A stretch of DNA of 64,000 nt from Sarcomyxa edulis (Eukaryota > Basidiomycota > Agaricomycetes > Agaricales > Mycenaceae): contig QUOL01000019.1 in NCBI GenBank assembly GCA_009761415.1, positions 310,001 to 374,000 on the forward strand. The letters are read 5' to 3'. The number at the start of each line of letters is the position of its first letter. Position 1 is the stretch's first letter. Shown here one piece after another: positions 12,596 to 22,898 of this stretch. A program made the position numbers and the translations under genes. The notes under the pieces are model-generated. The model saw nothing but the letters and a program-made list of their open reading frames with translations. It had not been told where the DNA came from and did not search any database.

Positions 12596-15194
12596 ATGAG
12601 CAGCCGCCGCCATGTACCGTCTCGTTACATTTGCAATCGGGGATCATGTAACCGAGCTTTCAAGAATCGGTCTGGCCTCACTCAGCATATCCATTTCGCG
12701 CATCCACGTCAATCTCCTACGCCTCAGCCTCAGCCTTTGCATGAACCCAGACAGTCACCGGAGGTACAAGATCCTCCTGAGGCTTTTGTGTATCCCCAAA
12801 CACAAAATGCGGACGCTTATGCGTTCCTTGATGAGGAAGAAGCCGATTGGGCAGCCTTCAACCCATACGGAAGCCCCAACGATAGCGAAGCAGAAGACAA
12901 TGACAATGAAGAAGAGGACTGGCAGGCTTTCAACCCTTACGGAAGTCACGACACTCATGATAACGAACTCAATCAAGCTCAAGCGCCAGACGCAGCTCAT
13001 ATCAACACCCACCCAATACTCGACGGTATGGTTTTTTTCGTAATTAACCTTTCAACTTTTTTTCACTGATATTTTCATCCAGGAACACCATGCGACAAAG
13101 ACGGATTCGATTTACCACCAAATACCCCCCCGTCTCTCCCTCAAAAGAATAAGAATGATTATTCCCCATATGATAGCCGCGCCTCGTTCGAGTGCGCCGA
13201 CTTTCTCTTCAAACAAGCCCAACTTTCGAATCGAAAAGTCGATACTCTCCTCGATATCTGGGCTGCACATAGTGGAAGTCCCCCTTTTGCTGATGCTGCA
13301 GATCTCCGAGAGACTATAGATGCAACGGAAGTTGGTGATGCACCATGGAAGTCTTTTTCGGTCACGTACACAGGAGTTCGGCCTGAGAAGGACGAAGACA
13401 CTCCACCATGGATGATGGAGGAGTACGAGGTTTGGTATCGTGACCCGCGGGTAGTTATACGGAATCAGCTTGCCAACCCCGACTTCAAAAATGAAATAGA
13501 TTATGCGCCCGTTCAGGAATTCGGGTCCAATGGCGAGCGACGTTGGAAAAACTTTATGTCCGGAAATTGGGCGTGGAGTAACGCGGTACGTGTCTCAAAT
13601 TGGTTTGCTAGCATATATAATAAATACTGTTTCCAGGATTTGATCGCAGAGGATCCAAATACTCATGGATCCATGCTTGTTCCGGTCATCCTAGGAAGCG
13701 ATAAGACAACTGTATCTGTCGCGACCGGAAACAACGAGTTCTACCCCGCCTATGTGTCAATTGGAAATGTTCATAACAATGTTCGACGAGCTCATCGAGA
13801 TGCCCTCTCCGTCTTTGCTTTCCTATCGATCCCTAAAAGTATGTTTCGAGAATCTACCCTCGTGTTCCTACAACTTACAGTGAATATCAAGCGGACAGAC
13901 AGTACGATGGTGATCCCGCATTCCGCACCTTTCGTCGACAACTTCTCCACTCTTCGTTAGCAGCTATCCTCGATACACTACGTCCTGGAATGACCACTCC
14001 GGAAGTTGTACTGTGCCCTGACGGTCACTTCCGTCGTGCTATATATGGCCTCGGACCCTATATTGCGGACTATCCTGAGCAGGTTTTGTTGTCTGGTATA
14101 GTCCAGAATTGGTGTCCGCGGTACGTGATATGTTTATTCCTTTCGTGACTTTGACATACCGAACCATGTTTTGTATCCAGCTGCACAGCGCTACCGACTA
14201 ACTTGGACGGACCAGCAGGACCTCGTACTAGAGAACATACTGAAGCCTTGATCGATGAATATGATTATAAGACCTTGTGGGACAACTACGGCGTTGTCGC
14301 AGATTTGATTGTAAGTCTTCGATTGCCTCACTTCAACGATCATGACATTGAACGGTTCTGTCTAGCCGTTTACATCACAATTTCCACGCGCCGATATCCA
14401 CGAATTGCTCTCATCCGATCTACTACATCAAGTTATCAAAGGGACCTTCAAGGACCATCTCGTAATCTGGGTGGGTAAGTATCTTGTGCTCAAGCACGGG
14501 GCAAGCGACGCTGCTGTTATTATGGCAGACATCGACCGTCGGTACGTGAATATGATATCTCGGTCCTTAATCTGCGGCTAAACCATCACATATATCCAGA
14601 ATTGCCGCCGTACCGTCGTTCCCAGGCCTGCGTCGCTTCCCCGTTGGCAGGGGGTTCAAGCAATGGACTGGTGATGACTCGAAGGCATTGATGAAGGTAT
14701 ATCTTCCAGCAATTGCCGGTCATGTTCCCCCTCAAATGGTCCGATGCTTGGCTGCCTTCCTCGACTTCTGCTATCTCGTCCGACGGGATGTTATTACAGA
14801 GTCTACTTTAAACTCTATCGACGATGCACTAACACGGTTTCACCGTGACCGTGAGATATTCGTAGTCGAAGGTCTGTATCCAAACGGTATATCCCTTCCC
14901 CGCCAACATTCAATCGTACACTATCGCCATGTCATTGAGCTCTTTGGGGCACCAAACGGGCTTTGTTCGTCCATCACCGAGGCAAAACACATCAAAGCTG
15001 TCAAAGAGCCCTGGCGGCGGTCGAGCCACTACAGAGCATTGGGTCAGATGCTCCTCACAAACCAGCGGCTCGATAAGCTGTCTGCAGCCCGAGTCGATTT
15101 CACATCTCGTGGGATGCTTTCAGGCCCCCTCGTCGCTCACGGAACAGTCTTATACACGATACCCGAGGACGAAGAAGCACCCGAGCCTTCTGGC
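12596..15194 (+). pseudogene. Plavaka transposase, N-terminal and catalytic part (gene split by gypsy)
   Basis: Start at 12596 (MSSRRHVPSRYICNRGSCNRAF). A C2H2 zinc finger comes first (YICNRGSCNRAF ... GLTQHIHFAH), then an acidic linker containing two FNPYGS units. The Plavaka core follows: FECADFLFKQAQLS, then VPVILGSDKTTVSVATGN and YVSIGNVHNNVRRAHRDA, the most diagnostic segment. Later parts include RTREHTEALIDEYD, HELLSSDLLHQVIKG, GLRRFPVGRGFKQWTGDDSKALMKV, and EAKHIKAVKEPWRRSSHY. Introns of 50-70 nt interrupt it (for example 13027-13082, 13588-13636). The frame is broken at 15194 by the gypsy element and resumes at 22899. Otherwise no stop or frameshift was seen. Confidence 0.88.
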
Positions 15195-15529
15195 TGTAAG
15201 GGGACTCCCCTTAACGGACAATCTACTATACCTTTCCTTTCCCTTCCTTCCTTTCCTTCTTACTTACCTGTACCTATCTTTCCCTTTTCCCCTTCATTCT
15301 ATCTCGCGCTTTTCGCGTGACGTGACGTCACGCGTCACGCGCCAGCAAAGCGGTCAAGCCTGCCAGCAGCAAGGGTTTCCTTATCCTATTCTCTTTGGAT
15401 TCCCCTCTGTTGTTGTGCAGGTATGCAGTACATCTACTTCTCTGTTGTATCTACCTTATCTGATCTATATATCTTTGGATTCCCCTCTGTTGTTGTGCAG
15501 ATTGCTGCCATCTTGAGGTTGCCCTTACA
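15195..15529 (+). repeat. 5' LTR of gypsy element
   Basis: 335 bp, TG...CA ends within the inverted motif TGTAAGGG/CCCTTACA. It contains a pyrimidine-rich stretch near its start and a 29-bp direct repeat inside (starting at about 15390 and 15472: TCTTTGGATTCCCCTCTGTT...). Confidence 0.95.
15323..15335. promoter_or_regulatory. Palindromic CRE-like and ACGCGT sites in the LTR
   Basis: The LTR holds TGACGTCA (15323-15330), a perfect CRE/ATF-type palindrome, overlapping ACGCGT (15330-15335), within a larger imperfect palindrome of TGACG/CGTCA units. A copy is present in the 3' LTR. Binding by a bZIP factor is inference from the motif only. Confidence 0.35.
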
Positions 15530-16044
15530 GCAGAATAGGATCTCCCAACAAGGACCGGTCTGTCTAGCACCATAGGTCGATTTGGAGCCCCAGACAGCGA
15601 CGCTACAAGCTCGCCCTCTCCTCCTTCATCCCCCTCTGTGCTTCCTGCAGCCCCCTCCTCACCCCTGCCCCTTATCAGATCCGATCTCCCTGACATCTCC
15701 TTCATCAGGAAAAATGACTTTGCCCTCAGGCCACCCTGAGATGCTCCAAGTCACCTTAAAGCACTGAGGTCACTAAGGTAGTCAGGTTATCCCAGGACAC
15801 ACCTCCTCACGCCTTGGCCTTTTTATGACCTGAGATAACCTGAGAGTGCTTTCAAGTCATCATAAGCCTGCTCATTTAGCTTCAAAATCTAGATAGGGTT
15901 GGCAAGATTTGATTGTTCAATTTACTCAAGTCAAAAATGAAGTTCAAAAAAGCAAATTCTATTCCAACTATTCTAGATACATTAGAAATACATCTAAACT
16001 ATCTAAAAGAACAGTACAGAGTGGTAAAATAAAGTAAGACAGAA

Positions 16045-16690
16045 TACATGGAGATCAGAGAAGGTGCAGATGGATACACAAAGCCAGAAATTGAAAAGAC
16101 AGAAAAAAATGTCCAGGGAGCAAGGAGGTGTAGGAAGGTCCAAGGAGATAGGAGGAGGAAGGAGAAAGGAGAAGGAGGTGTAGGAAGGTCCAGGATGGTA
16201 GGAGGAGGTAAGGAGGCAAAGGGAAGGTAGAAAAAGCAAGAACAAGGTGTAGAAAGGTAGGGGGAGGTAGGGGGAGCAAGGGAGAGGTGTAGAAAGGTCC
16301 AGGGAGGTAAAGGGAGGTATGAAGAGGTGTAGGAAGGTCTAGGGAGGGTATGGGAAGTAAATGGCAGTCAGGGGGAGCAAGAGAAAGGTGCAGAAAGGTA
16401 GGGGGAGTAAGGAGGAGGTACAGAAAAGTGAAAAAGACAAGGGAAAGGTGCTGGAAGGTGCAGAGAGGTGGAGGAAGCAAGGGGAAGGTACCAAGAGGGT
16501 AGGAAACCCAAAGGAGAGATACAGGAAGGTAGAATATGCAAGAAGGAGATGTGTGGTGGTGCAAAGAGATGGGAGAAGAAAAGAAAAGGTCCAGTAAAGC
16601 AAACCAACTAAAAAAAAGGTCTAAGGCGGTCCAGAGAGGTAGGGAAAGCAAAAGGGAGGTGTAGATAGATGGGAGGGGCAAGGATCATCT
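16045..16690 (+). repeat. Purine-rich imperfect repeat array
   Basis: About 650 bp in which the plus strand is overwhelmingly A and G, built from degenerate units of the form AGGTGTAGAAAGGTCCAGGG and GGAGGAAGGAGAAAGG. Long open frames on both strands here (up to about 208 codons on the minus strand) are products of low complexity and not genes. Such homopurine DNA can form triplex structures; that is inference. Confidence 0.85.
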
Positions 16691-17095
16691 ATAGACAAAG
16701 TATATCAGTAGTGAAAATGAACAGGAAGACATACCAAGTCCAACCATACTGCCACGTCACACTGTCCATCATTATGTGTCTCTCTACCCATCAAAGAAGC
16801 ATATTGCTTGGTCAGGATGTAGGAGAATACATCTATGATGATGCAGATGTTGAGGGGAAAGAGACTTGGAGGAAGCAGAAGGAAGGAGGAAGCAAGAGAG
16901 ACGATGCGCTGGCAGCAAAGTTGAACAGTGACAGTGTGACATCACGTCACATTGAGAGCGAATTTCTCTAAGTCCAAAAGTTGTTATAAGAGTCCATATA
17001 TGGTAGGTCGTCAGTGACTGACAACTTAGCAGACGCGGTTGAAGAGCTAAGGGCCATGCATGTCAATATGCGTTAAGGGCAGCTATTTTGTAAGA

Positions 17096-17187
17096 TATGA
17101 TGGTGTAGTGGATATGAGCATGCTGAGCGTGGGCTGGATCGTTACCTTGATGATAAGGTTGTGAGTTCAATTCTGTTGAGTTGCATT
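17096..17187 (+). other. tRNA-like (Pol III promoter-like) segment
   Basis: Contains an A-box-like TGGTGTAGTGGATATGAGC and a B-box-like GTTGTGAGTTCAATTC, spaced about 35 nt apart more than a mature tRNA allows without an intron, followed by a T-rich run (about 17186-17210) that could terminate Pol III. The T-stem does not pair well, so I do not call a functional tRNA. A SINE-type head or tRNA relic inside the non-autonomous element is the best guess. Confidence 0.35.
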
Positions 17188-17443
17188 TATTTTTTTCTCT
17201 TTTTCTTTTGCTGTCTTGTTTATTTTGTTCAATTCCTTACCAGTTATTTTATAAAATACATTCAATTCTATTTTCAGAAGTTTGAAAGCACCTTAAAATA
17301 CCTTAAGTTACCCTGAAATCTGCCAGGTCTCAATGCAATCACCTGTATTGACCTCAGACACCCTGTTACATCCTTAGGTGATTTGTCAAATGTCTTGGAC
17401 CTCAAGTTGTCCCAAGGCAAAGGTGTTTTTCCTGATGTTATCA

Positions 17444-18604
17444 ATGGACACTGATCTCACCCTCAGCTCCATCCAGGAGAAGCTGGAAGACCTCCATCAT
17501 CGAGATATGGGCAGAGAGGTCAAGCTAGATGACCTAGAAAAGAAATTGGACGCAATGTTGAAGTTGTTGCAGTTGCAGAGCGGTACGCAGAATACTGCTC
17601 CTCCCCCCCCTCCCCCAGCTCCAATTCCTATCCCTCTCCCCCCTCCTGCTGCTCCCCCTTCTCTTCCCCATGCTCGAGTCCCCCTCCCTGCTGTCTATGA
17701 CGGTAGCAGGAAGAGTGGTCGTGCCTTCCTCGCGAGCGCCGTCCTTTACGCCTCTACCGTCTCCTTTGCGTCCGAGGATGCTAGGATAAGGTGGACCTTA
17801 GCCTTCTTCCAGTCCGGACGCGCTGCTACCTTCGTTCAGGAAGTCCTTCGTTATGAGTCCCTCCACCACACTCCCCGTTTCCCCTCTTGGAAAGCCTTCG
17901 AGCAGATGTTTGTCGAGAGGTTTTGCGAAGAGGATGAGAAGGGAAAGGCTCTCCTCAGGTTAGAAGGTACGGACTACTATCAGCGGTCCCGCTCTGTCGA
18001 CGATTACACCGACGAGTTCCTTGATCTTGCCACCATTGCCGGCTTGATGGATGGTACCGGATCGCAGGAGACTGTGGTCCTACGCTTCCGTCGCGGCCTC
18101 AAGGCCTCCCTCTCTCGTCTGATTGGTGAAGACGTCCACCGACCTAGCTCGTCTGACCTCGACGAATGGATCAAGAGAGCCAGGACTCTTGAGACGAACA
18201 TGGCTGAAGTTGAGACTTTCGACTCCTTCCGACGCTCTGCTCCCTTCTCTCGAGCCGCGCCCAGGACAGCCGCCGCTCGTTCAGGTCTCCTTCATGGAGC
18301 TCCCGCCCATCCACGCCCTCCTGCCCCAATCCCTCCTGTTGCAGAGGCATCGCTTCCACCGGGTGATCCGATGGATATCGATGCCGCTCGCCGCGCCAAT
18401 ACTCGTCCTGGATCTACGGTCGTATGTTTCCGATGCGGTAAGATGGGGCATTTCTCTCGAAATTGCCCTAACGCTCGTGACATCCGGGCGGTCCTGTCGG
18501 AAGAAGATATTGAGGAGGTTGTCGCAGATTACCATGCCCGTCTTGATCTTGGTGCATTGGCAAAGGAAGAGGAAGAGGAGGATTTTCCGGGACGTCGCGA
18601 GTGA
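17444..18604 (+). CDS. gag: Gypsy Gag polyprotein
   Basis: Structural protein that packages the retrotransposon RNA, about 386 aa from the ATG at 17444 (MDTDLTLSSIQEKLEDL). An N-terminal helical segment and a Pro-rich linker precede the retrotransposon gag domain (about residues 90-250; FERFC-type motif MFVERFCEEDEKGKALL). A CCHC zinc knuckle near residue 345 reads CFRCGKMGHFSRNC. The same frame is open upstream to 17378, but that sequence belongs to the 1.7-kb insertion. The stop at 18602-18604 meets pol in the -1 frame. Confidence 0.93.
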   Translation: MDTDLTLSSIQEKLEDLHHRDMGREVKLDDLEKKLDAMLKLLQLQSGTQNTAPPPPPPAPIPIPLPPPAAPPSLPHARVPLPAVYDGSRKSGRAFLASAVLYASTVSFASEDARIRWTLAFFQSGRAATFVQEVLRYESLHHTPRFPSWKAFEQMFVERFCEEDEKGKALLRLEGTDYYQRSRSVDDYTDEFLDLATIAGLMDGTGSQETVVLRFRRGLKASLSRLIGEDVHRPSSSDLDEWIKRARTLETNMAEVETFDSFRRSAPFSRAAPRTAAARSGLLHGAPAHPRPPAPIPPVAEASLPPGDPMDIDAARRANTRPGSTVVCFRCGKMGHFSRNCPNARDIRAVLSEEDIEEVVADYHARLDLGALAKEEEEEDFPGRRE

Positions 18605-21600
18605 ACCGCACGCCCTCGCGACCCGGTAACAATTACTTTGCTTGTTTGTCAATAGAAGAACCGAATAACATTTCTCCCCCTATCGATGACCCTGTTGAAG
18701 TAATTGCAGCCGTGCAATCCCCTCCTCCTTCTCCTCCCCTTCGGCTACCCCGCTGGGAGCGCCGTTTACCGCGACGTCTCATTGCTGCCGTTCCGTCCTC
18801 CCGATCCCTCTGTCTCAAGGTAGAGCTCGAGTCAACGTTGAACGCAACCATTGTCGGCGTTGAAGCCCTAGTCGACAGTGGGGCAACCAGCATGGGATAT
18901 GCAGACCAAGAGTTCGTCACTACCAACAACATTCCTACCAGAAAGCTTCTGCGCCCCATTCCAGTTTTCAATGTCGATGGCACCCCCAACGAAGCCGGAT
19001 CAATCTCTGAGATTGTTGATACTGTTCTCAGATATCGCGATCACTCGGAGAGGATCCAGCTTGCTGTCACTCGACTTGGTACGCAGAAGATGATTCTAGG
19101 GCACGGTTGGCTTCGGGAGCACAACCCCGAAGTTAACTGGGAGACCGGGGAAGTCCTTATGTCACGTTGCCCAGCCCGCTGTTCGACCTGTCGAACTTCT
19201 GTCAAACAAGAGCGTGCCGCTCTCAAGGCAGAGGTACGACGAGCGGCTGAAGCACGGACTGGCCCCTTTCCCAAGCCTACGGTAGAGGAGGTTGATGATG
19301 ATGACGATGTAGACGATGAAAGCGAAGATGAGTTTGGAGACCAGGGACCCGACGACGATCATGATCCTTCAGACTCTCTTGAGGATGGAGATCGTGTATT
19401 TGTCACGTCCCTTGCACCGGAGGCCGACTTTGTCCAAGCCACCACCACTGTATCTCAACGCCTTGCCGAGGCTCATGCCAAGGCAAGTGCCAAGAGTACA
19501 CTGGACGGCCTCCCTGAGCACTTTTACGACTTCAAGGACGTGTTCGAAAAAGATTCCTTTGACGTTCTCCCTGACCGGAAACTCTGGGATCATGCTATCG
19601 AACTCGTCCCTGAGGCCGAAACATCAAGGTGCAAGGTGTACCCTATGTCTCCGGTCGAACAGAAAGCTCTAGACGAGTTCATCACCGAGAACCTCGCATC
19701 CGGACGCATCCGCCCGTCAAAATCCCCCATGGCCTCTCCAGTCTTCTTTGTCAAAAAGAAGGATGTAAGCCTACGTCTCGTACAAGACTACCGCGTACTC
19801 AACTCATTCACAGTGAAGAACCGCTACCCTCTTCCACTCATCAACGATCTTATCAATCGTTTGAAAGGTGCGAAGTACTTCACTAAACTTGACGTACGCT
19901 GGGGTTTCAACAACGTCCGGATCCGCGAAGGCGACGAATGGAAGGCAGCTTTCCGCACCAACTGAGGGCTGTTTGAACCACTGGTTATGTTCTTTGGACT
20001 AACCAACAGCCCGGCTACCTTCCAGACGATGATGAACGACATCTTCCAAGACTTGATCTTGGAAGGTGTAGTCTGTGTCTATCTGGACGACATCCTCATC
20101 TTTACCAAAACCCTAGAAGAACACCGCCGCGTCACTCGGCTCGTTCTTGAACGCCTCAGGGAACACAAACTCTACCTGAGAGCCGACAAGTGCGAGTTTG
20201 AGAAGCTCGAGATAGAGTATCTGGGCGTGATCATCTCCAAGAACACAGTCAAGATGGATCCGGTCAAGGTCGCTGGAGTTGCTGAATGGCCGACGCCAAG
20301 TAACAAGAAGGAAGTATCCTCCTTTCTGGGGTTTACTAACTTCTACCGTCGGTTCATCAGGGACTTCTCTAAGCATGCTCGTCCCCTCTTCGATCTCACC
20401 CAGCTCTCACGTAAATTCAGCTGGAGCGAGTCCGAGCAGCAAGCGTTTGACCTCATCAAGGCTATGATCACTTCCTCCCCAGTACTCATCATGCCTGACG
20501 ACTCGAAGCCATACAGAGTCGAGGCAGATGCTTCCGATCGTGCGACAGGTGGTGTTCTGGAACAGGTATCCGACGAAGATGGGAAATGGCACCCGGTTGC
20601 GTTCTATTCCAAGAGCTTAAGCTCCGTGGAGCGCAACTACGAGATACATGACAAGGAGCTCCTTGCCATTGTTCGTGTTCTCGAAGAGTGGAGACATTTC
20701 CTTGAGGGTGGGCTTTTCCCGGTGGAAGTCTGGACTGACCATAAAAATCTCCAGTACTTCCGCTCGGCTCAGAAGCTCAATCGAAGGCAAGCCCGATGGT
20801 CTCAGTTCCTCGCTCGGTTTGATTACACCTTACATCACAAACCGGGCAAGACCATGGGTAAGCCGGACGCCCTATCTCGTCGGAGCGATCATGGAGACGG
20901 CTCTGGTGACAACGACAATATGGTCCTGTTGAAACCAGAGACGTTCGTGATTGCAGCCCTGTCTGGGTTAACGGTAGACGGCGAAGAGAGCCAGATTCTG
21001 AAGGACATCAGATTCGCTATGCGTAACGACTCTGATAGTCTGGAGGAGACGGTAGCTCGCGCTGTCAAAGAGTTGAGAAAGTCTGGCCAACGATCCCTTC
21101 GGACTGCAGAGTGGAACGAACAGCAAGGTTTACTCTACTTCCGCAGCCGGCTGTACGTCCCACCCTCCCACGACCTGCGTCGTCGAATTGTAGAGCAGCA
21201 CCACGACTCCAGAGTAGGTGGTCATCCGGGCCGGTTCAAGACCTTGGAGTTGGTGTCGAGGAATTACTGGTGGCCACAGATGTCGAGGTATATTGGGCAA
21301 TATACACGACACTGTGACACTTGCCTCCGCACCAAGACACGACGTCGACCCCCAACCGGTGAACTGATCCCTACAGACACCCCTACCAACCGTTGGGAGA
21401 AGATTAGTGTCGACTTCATTGTCGAACTTCCGGAAGCTCATGGTTTCGACGCGGTCATGGTCGTGGTAGACCGTCTTTCCAAGCGCGCTCATTTCACTGC
21501 TACCCACACCACACTAGACGCCAGCGGATCCGCGCGTCTCTTCCTCCGTGAGGTGTGGAAGCACCATGGACTTCCTCGAGACGTCATCTCTGATCGTGGT

Positions 21601-22512
21601 CCCCAGTTTGTTGCCGACTTCACTCGTCAGCTTTATCAACTCCTAGGGATCAAGATCAGCGCCTCCACCGCTTACCACCCCCAATCCGACGGCCAGACAG
21701 AACGTGTCAACCAGGAGCTGGAAGGCTACTTGCGTAATTTCATCAACGAGCGACAGGATGATTGGGATGAGCTTCTCCCTATGGGAGAGTTCACCTACAA
21801 CAATCATGTTCACTCGTCGACGCAAGAGACACCTTTCATGCTCGATACTGGCCGACACCCTCGGATGGGCTTCGAGCCTCACCAACCTCCATCCGCCCTT
21901 GAGTCAGTGAATGCCTTCAAGGAACGGATGAAGATTGGACTCGACGAAGCGAAGGCGGCAATCGAGAAAGCCAAGGACGAATATGCTCGCTACTACAACC
22001 GGCGCCGCACCCCCGCTCCCACCTTCCAGAAAGGTGATCGCGTATGGCTTGATAGCTCAGACATCAAGACTACTCGACCTTCGAAGAAGCTCGACCACAA
22101 ATGGTGGGGCCCTTATACTGTGGAAAAGGCTGTTGGGCCTGGGGCGTATCGCCTCAAACTTCCACACAGTATGAGACGTCTCCACCCAGTCTTTCCAGTC
22201 GTTAAGCTAGAGCTAGCTCAACCAGATCCGATCACCAGCCGCATTCCTCCTCCTCCACCAGCACCTGTGGTGGTTGATGATCACGAAGAGGAAGAGGTCG
22301 AGGAGATCGTCAACAGTCGGATATGGCGGCGCAAGCTTCAGTACAAGGTTCGCTGGAAGGGCTACGGGCCAGAGGATGATACTTGGGAGCCGGTTGATCA
22401 TTTGACGCATGCTCCAGCTGCAATAGCTGAGTTCCACCTTCGTCACCCAGGTGCGCCTCGTGCTATTGCTTTTGCTTCGTTTGATGGGTTGGGTTTTCGT
22501 CGCCGGGAGTGA
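18601..22512 (+). pseudogene. pol: Gypsy Pol polyprotein with one in-frame stop
   Basis: Replication polyprotein lying -1 to gag. Domains in order: aspartic protease (ALVDSGATSMG, about residues 89-99), reverse transcriptase (RLVQDYRVLNSFTVKNRYPLP; catalytic YLDD at about 20080), RNase H ([22 protein letters not shown]), integrase zinc domain (HH...CDTC), integrase core ([33 protein letters not shown]), and a C-terminal chromodomain ([17 protein letters not shown]) that marks a chromovirus. TGA at 19963-19965 interrupts the RT between RTN and GLFEP, where relatives have Arg; a CGA-to-TGA change is the simplest origin. Everything else is open, so one substitution separates this copy from an intact pol. 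Confidence 0.95.
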
Positions 22513-22545
22513 GACTTTTTTTTCTGCGTCGGGTCGCCGCAGTCT

Positions 22546-22558
22546 AGGTGGGGGGTGA
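22546..22558 (+). other. Polypurine tract of gypsy element
   Basis: AGGTGGGGGGTGA lies directly before the 3' LTR, the expected place for the plus-strand primer. Confidence 0.8.
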
Positions 22559-22893
22559 TGTAAGGGGACTCCCCTTAACGGACAATCTACTATACCTTTC
22601 CTTTCCCTTCCTTCCTTTCCTTCTTACTTACCTGTACCTATCTTTCCCTTTTCCCCTTCATTCTATCTCGCGCTTTTCGCGTGACGTGACGTCACGCGTC
22701 ACGCGCCAGCAAAGCGGTCAAGCCTGCCAGCAGCAAGGGTTTCCTTATCCTATTCTCTTTGGATTCCCCTCTGTTGTTGTGCAGGTATGCAGTACATCTA
22801 CTTCTCTGTTGTATCTACCTTATCTGATCTATATATCTTTGGATTCCCCTCTGTTGTTGTGCAGATTGCTGCCATCTTGAGGTTGCCCTTACA
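22559..22893 (+). repeat. 3' LTR of gypsy element
   Basis: 335 bp, identical by eye to 15195-15529, followed by the second TSD copy CTGGC. Confidence 0.95.
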
Positions 22894-22898
22894 CTGGC

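Larger units (their letters stand above)
15703..17437. mobile_element. Non-autonomous CACTA/Plavaka-like element, innermost nesting level
   Basis: A 1,735-bp segment between LTR and gag begins CATCAGGAAAAATGACTTTG and ends CAAAGGTGTTTTTCCTGATG: 12 perfect terminal inverted bases continuing imperfectly through CTTTGCC. TT flanks it on both sides (15701-15702, 17438-17439). Ends and 2-bp TSD match those of the surrounding Plavaka element (CATCAGCAAAA, GA). Both subterminal regions repeat AGGTC/CCTGAG/CCTTAA motifs. It has no transposase; the interior is a purine-rich array and a tRNA-like segment. Removing it leaves a 173-bp leader and the gag ATG 6 nt downstream of the junction. Confidence 0.75.
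15195..22893 (+). mobile_element. Ty3/gypsy chromovirus retrotransposon, third nesting level
   Basis: LTRs of 335 bp (15195-15529 and 22559-22893) begin TGTAAGGGG and end CCCTTACA, and are identical by eye over their length. A 5-bp duplication CTGGC flanks the element (15190-15194, 22894-22898). The interior carries gag (17444-18604) and pol (18601-22512) in protease-RT-RNase H-integrase-chromodomain order. A 1.7-kb element is inserted in the leader, so the ancestral length is about 5.96 kb. Identical LTRs indicate a recent insertion. No clear tRNA primer-binding site follows the 5' LTR. Confidence 0.96.

Noticed and set aside
15582..15767. Small Pro-rich frame between the 5' LTR and gag
   Set aside because: Crosses the boundary of the 1.7-kb insertion, so half of it is foreign sequence.
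16055..16681. 208-codon minus-strand frame and several overlapping frames on both strands
   Set aside because: They lie in the homopurine/homopyrimidine array; composition alone removes stop codons.
19963..19965. TGA as a recoded (readthrough or selenocysteine) codon in gypsy pol
   Set aside because: It lies within the RT domain where relatives have Arg, and no structure for recoding was noticed; a point mutation is simpler.
15195..22893. Reading the identical LTRs as a segmental or assembly duplication
   Set aside because: TG/CA ends, a 5-bp TSD, polypurine tract and gag-pol between them make an LTR retrotransposon the clear explanation.
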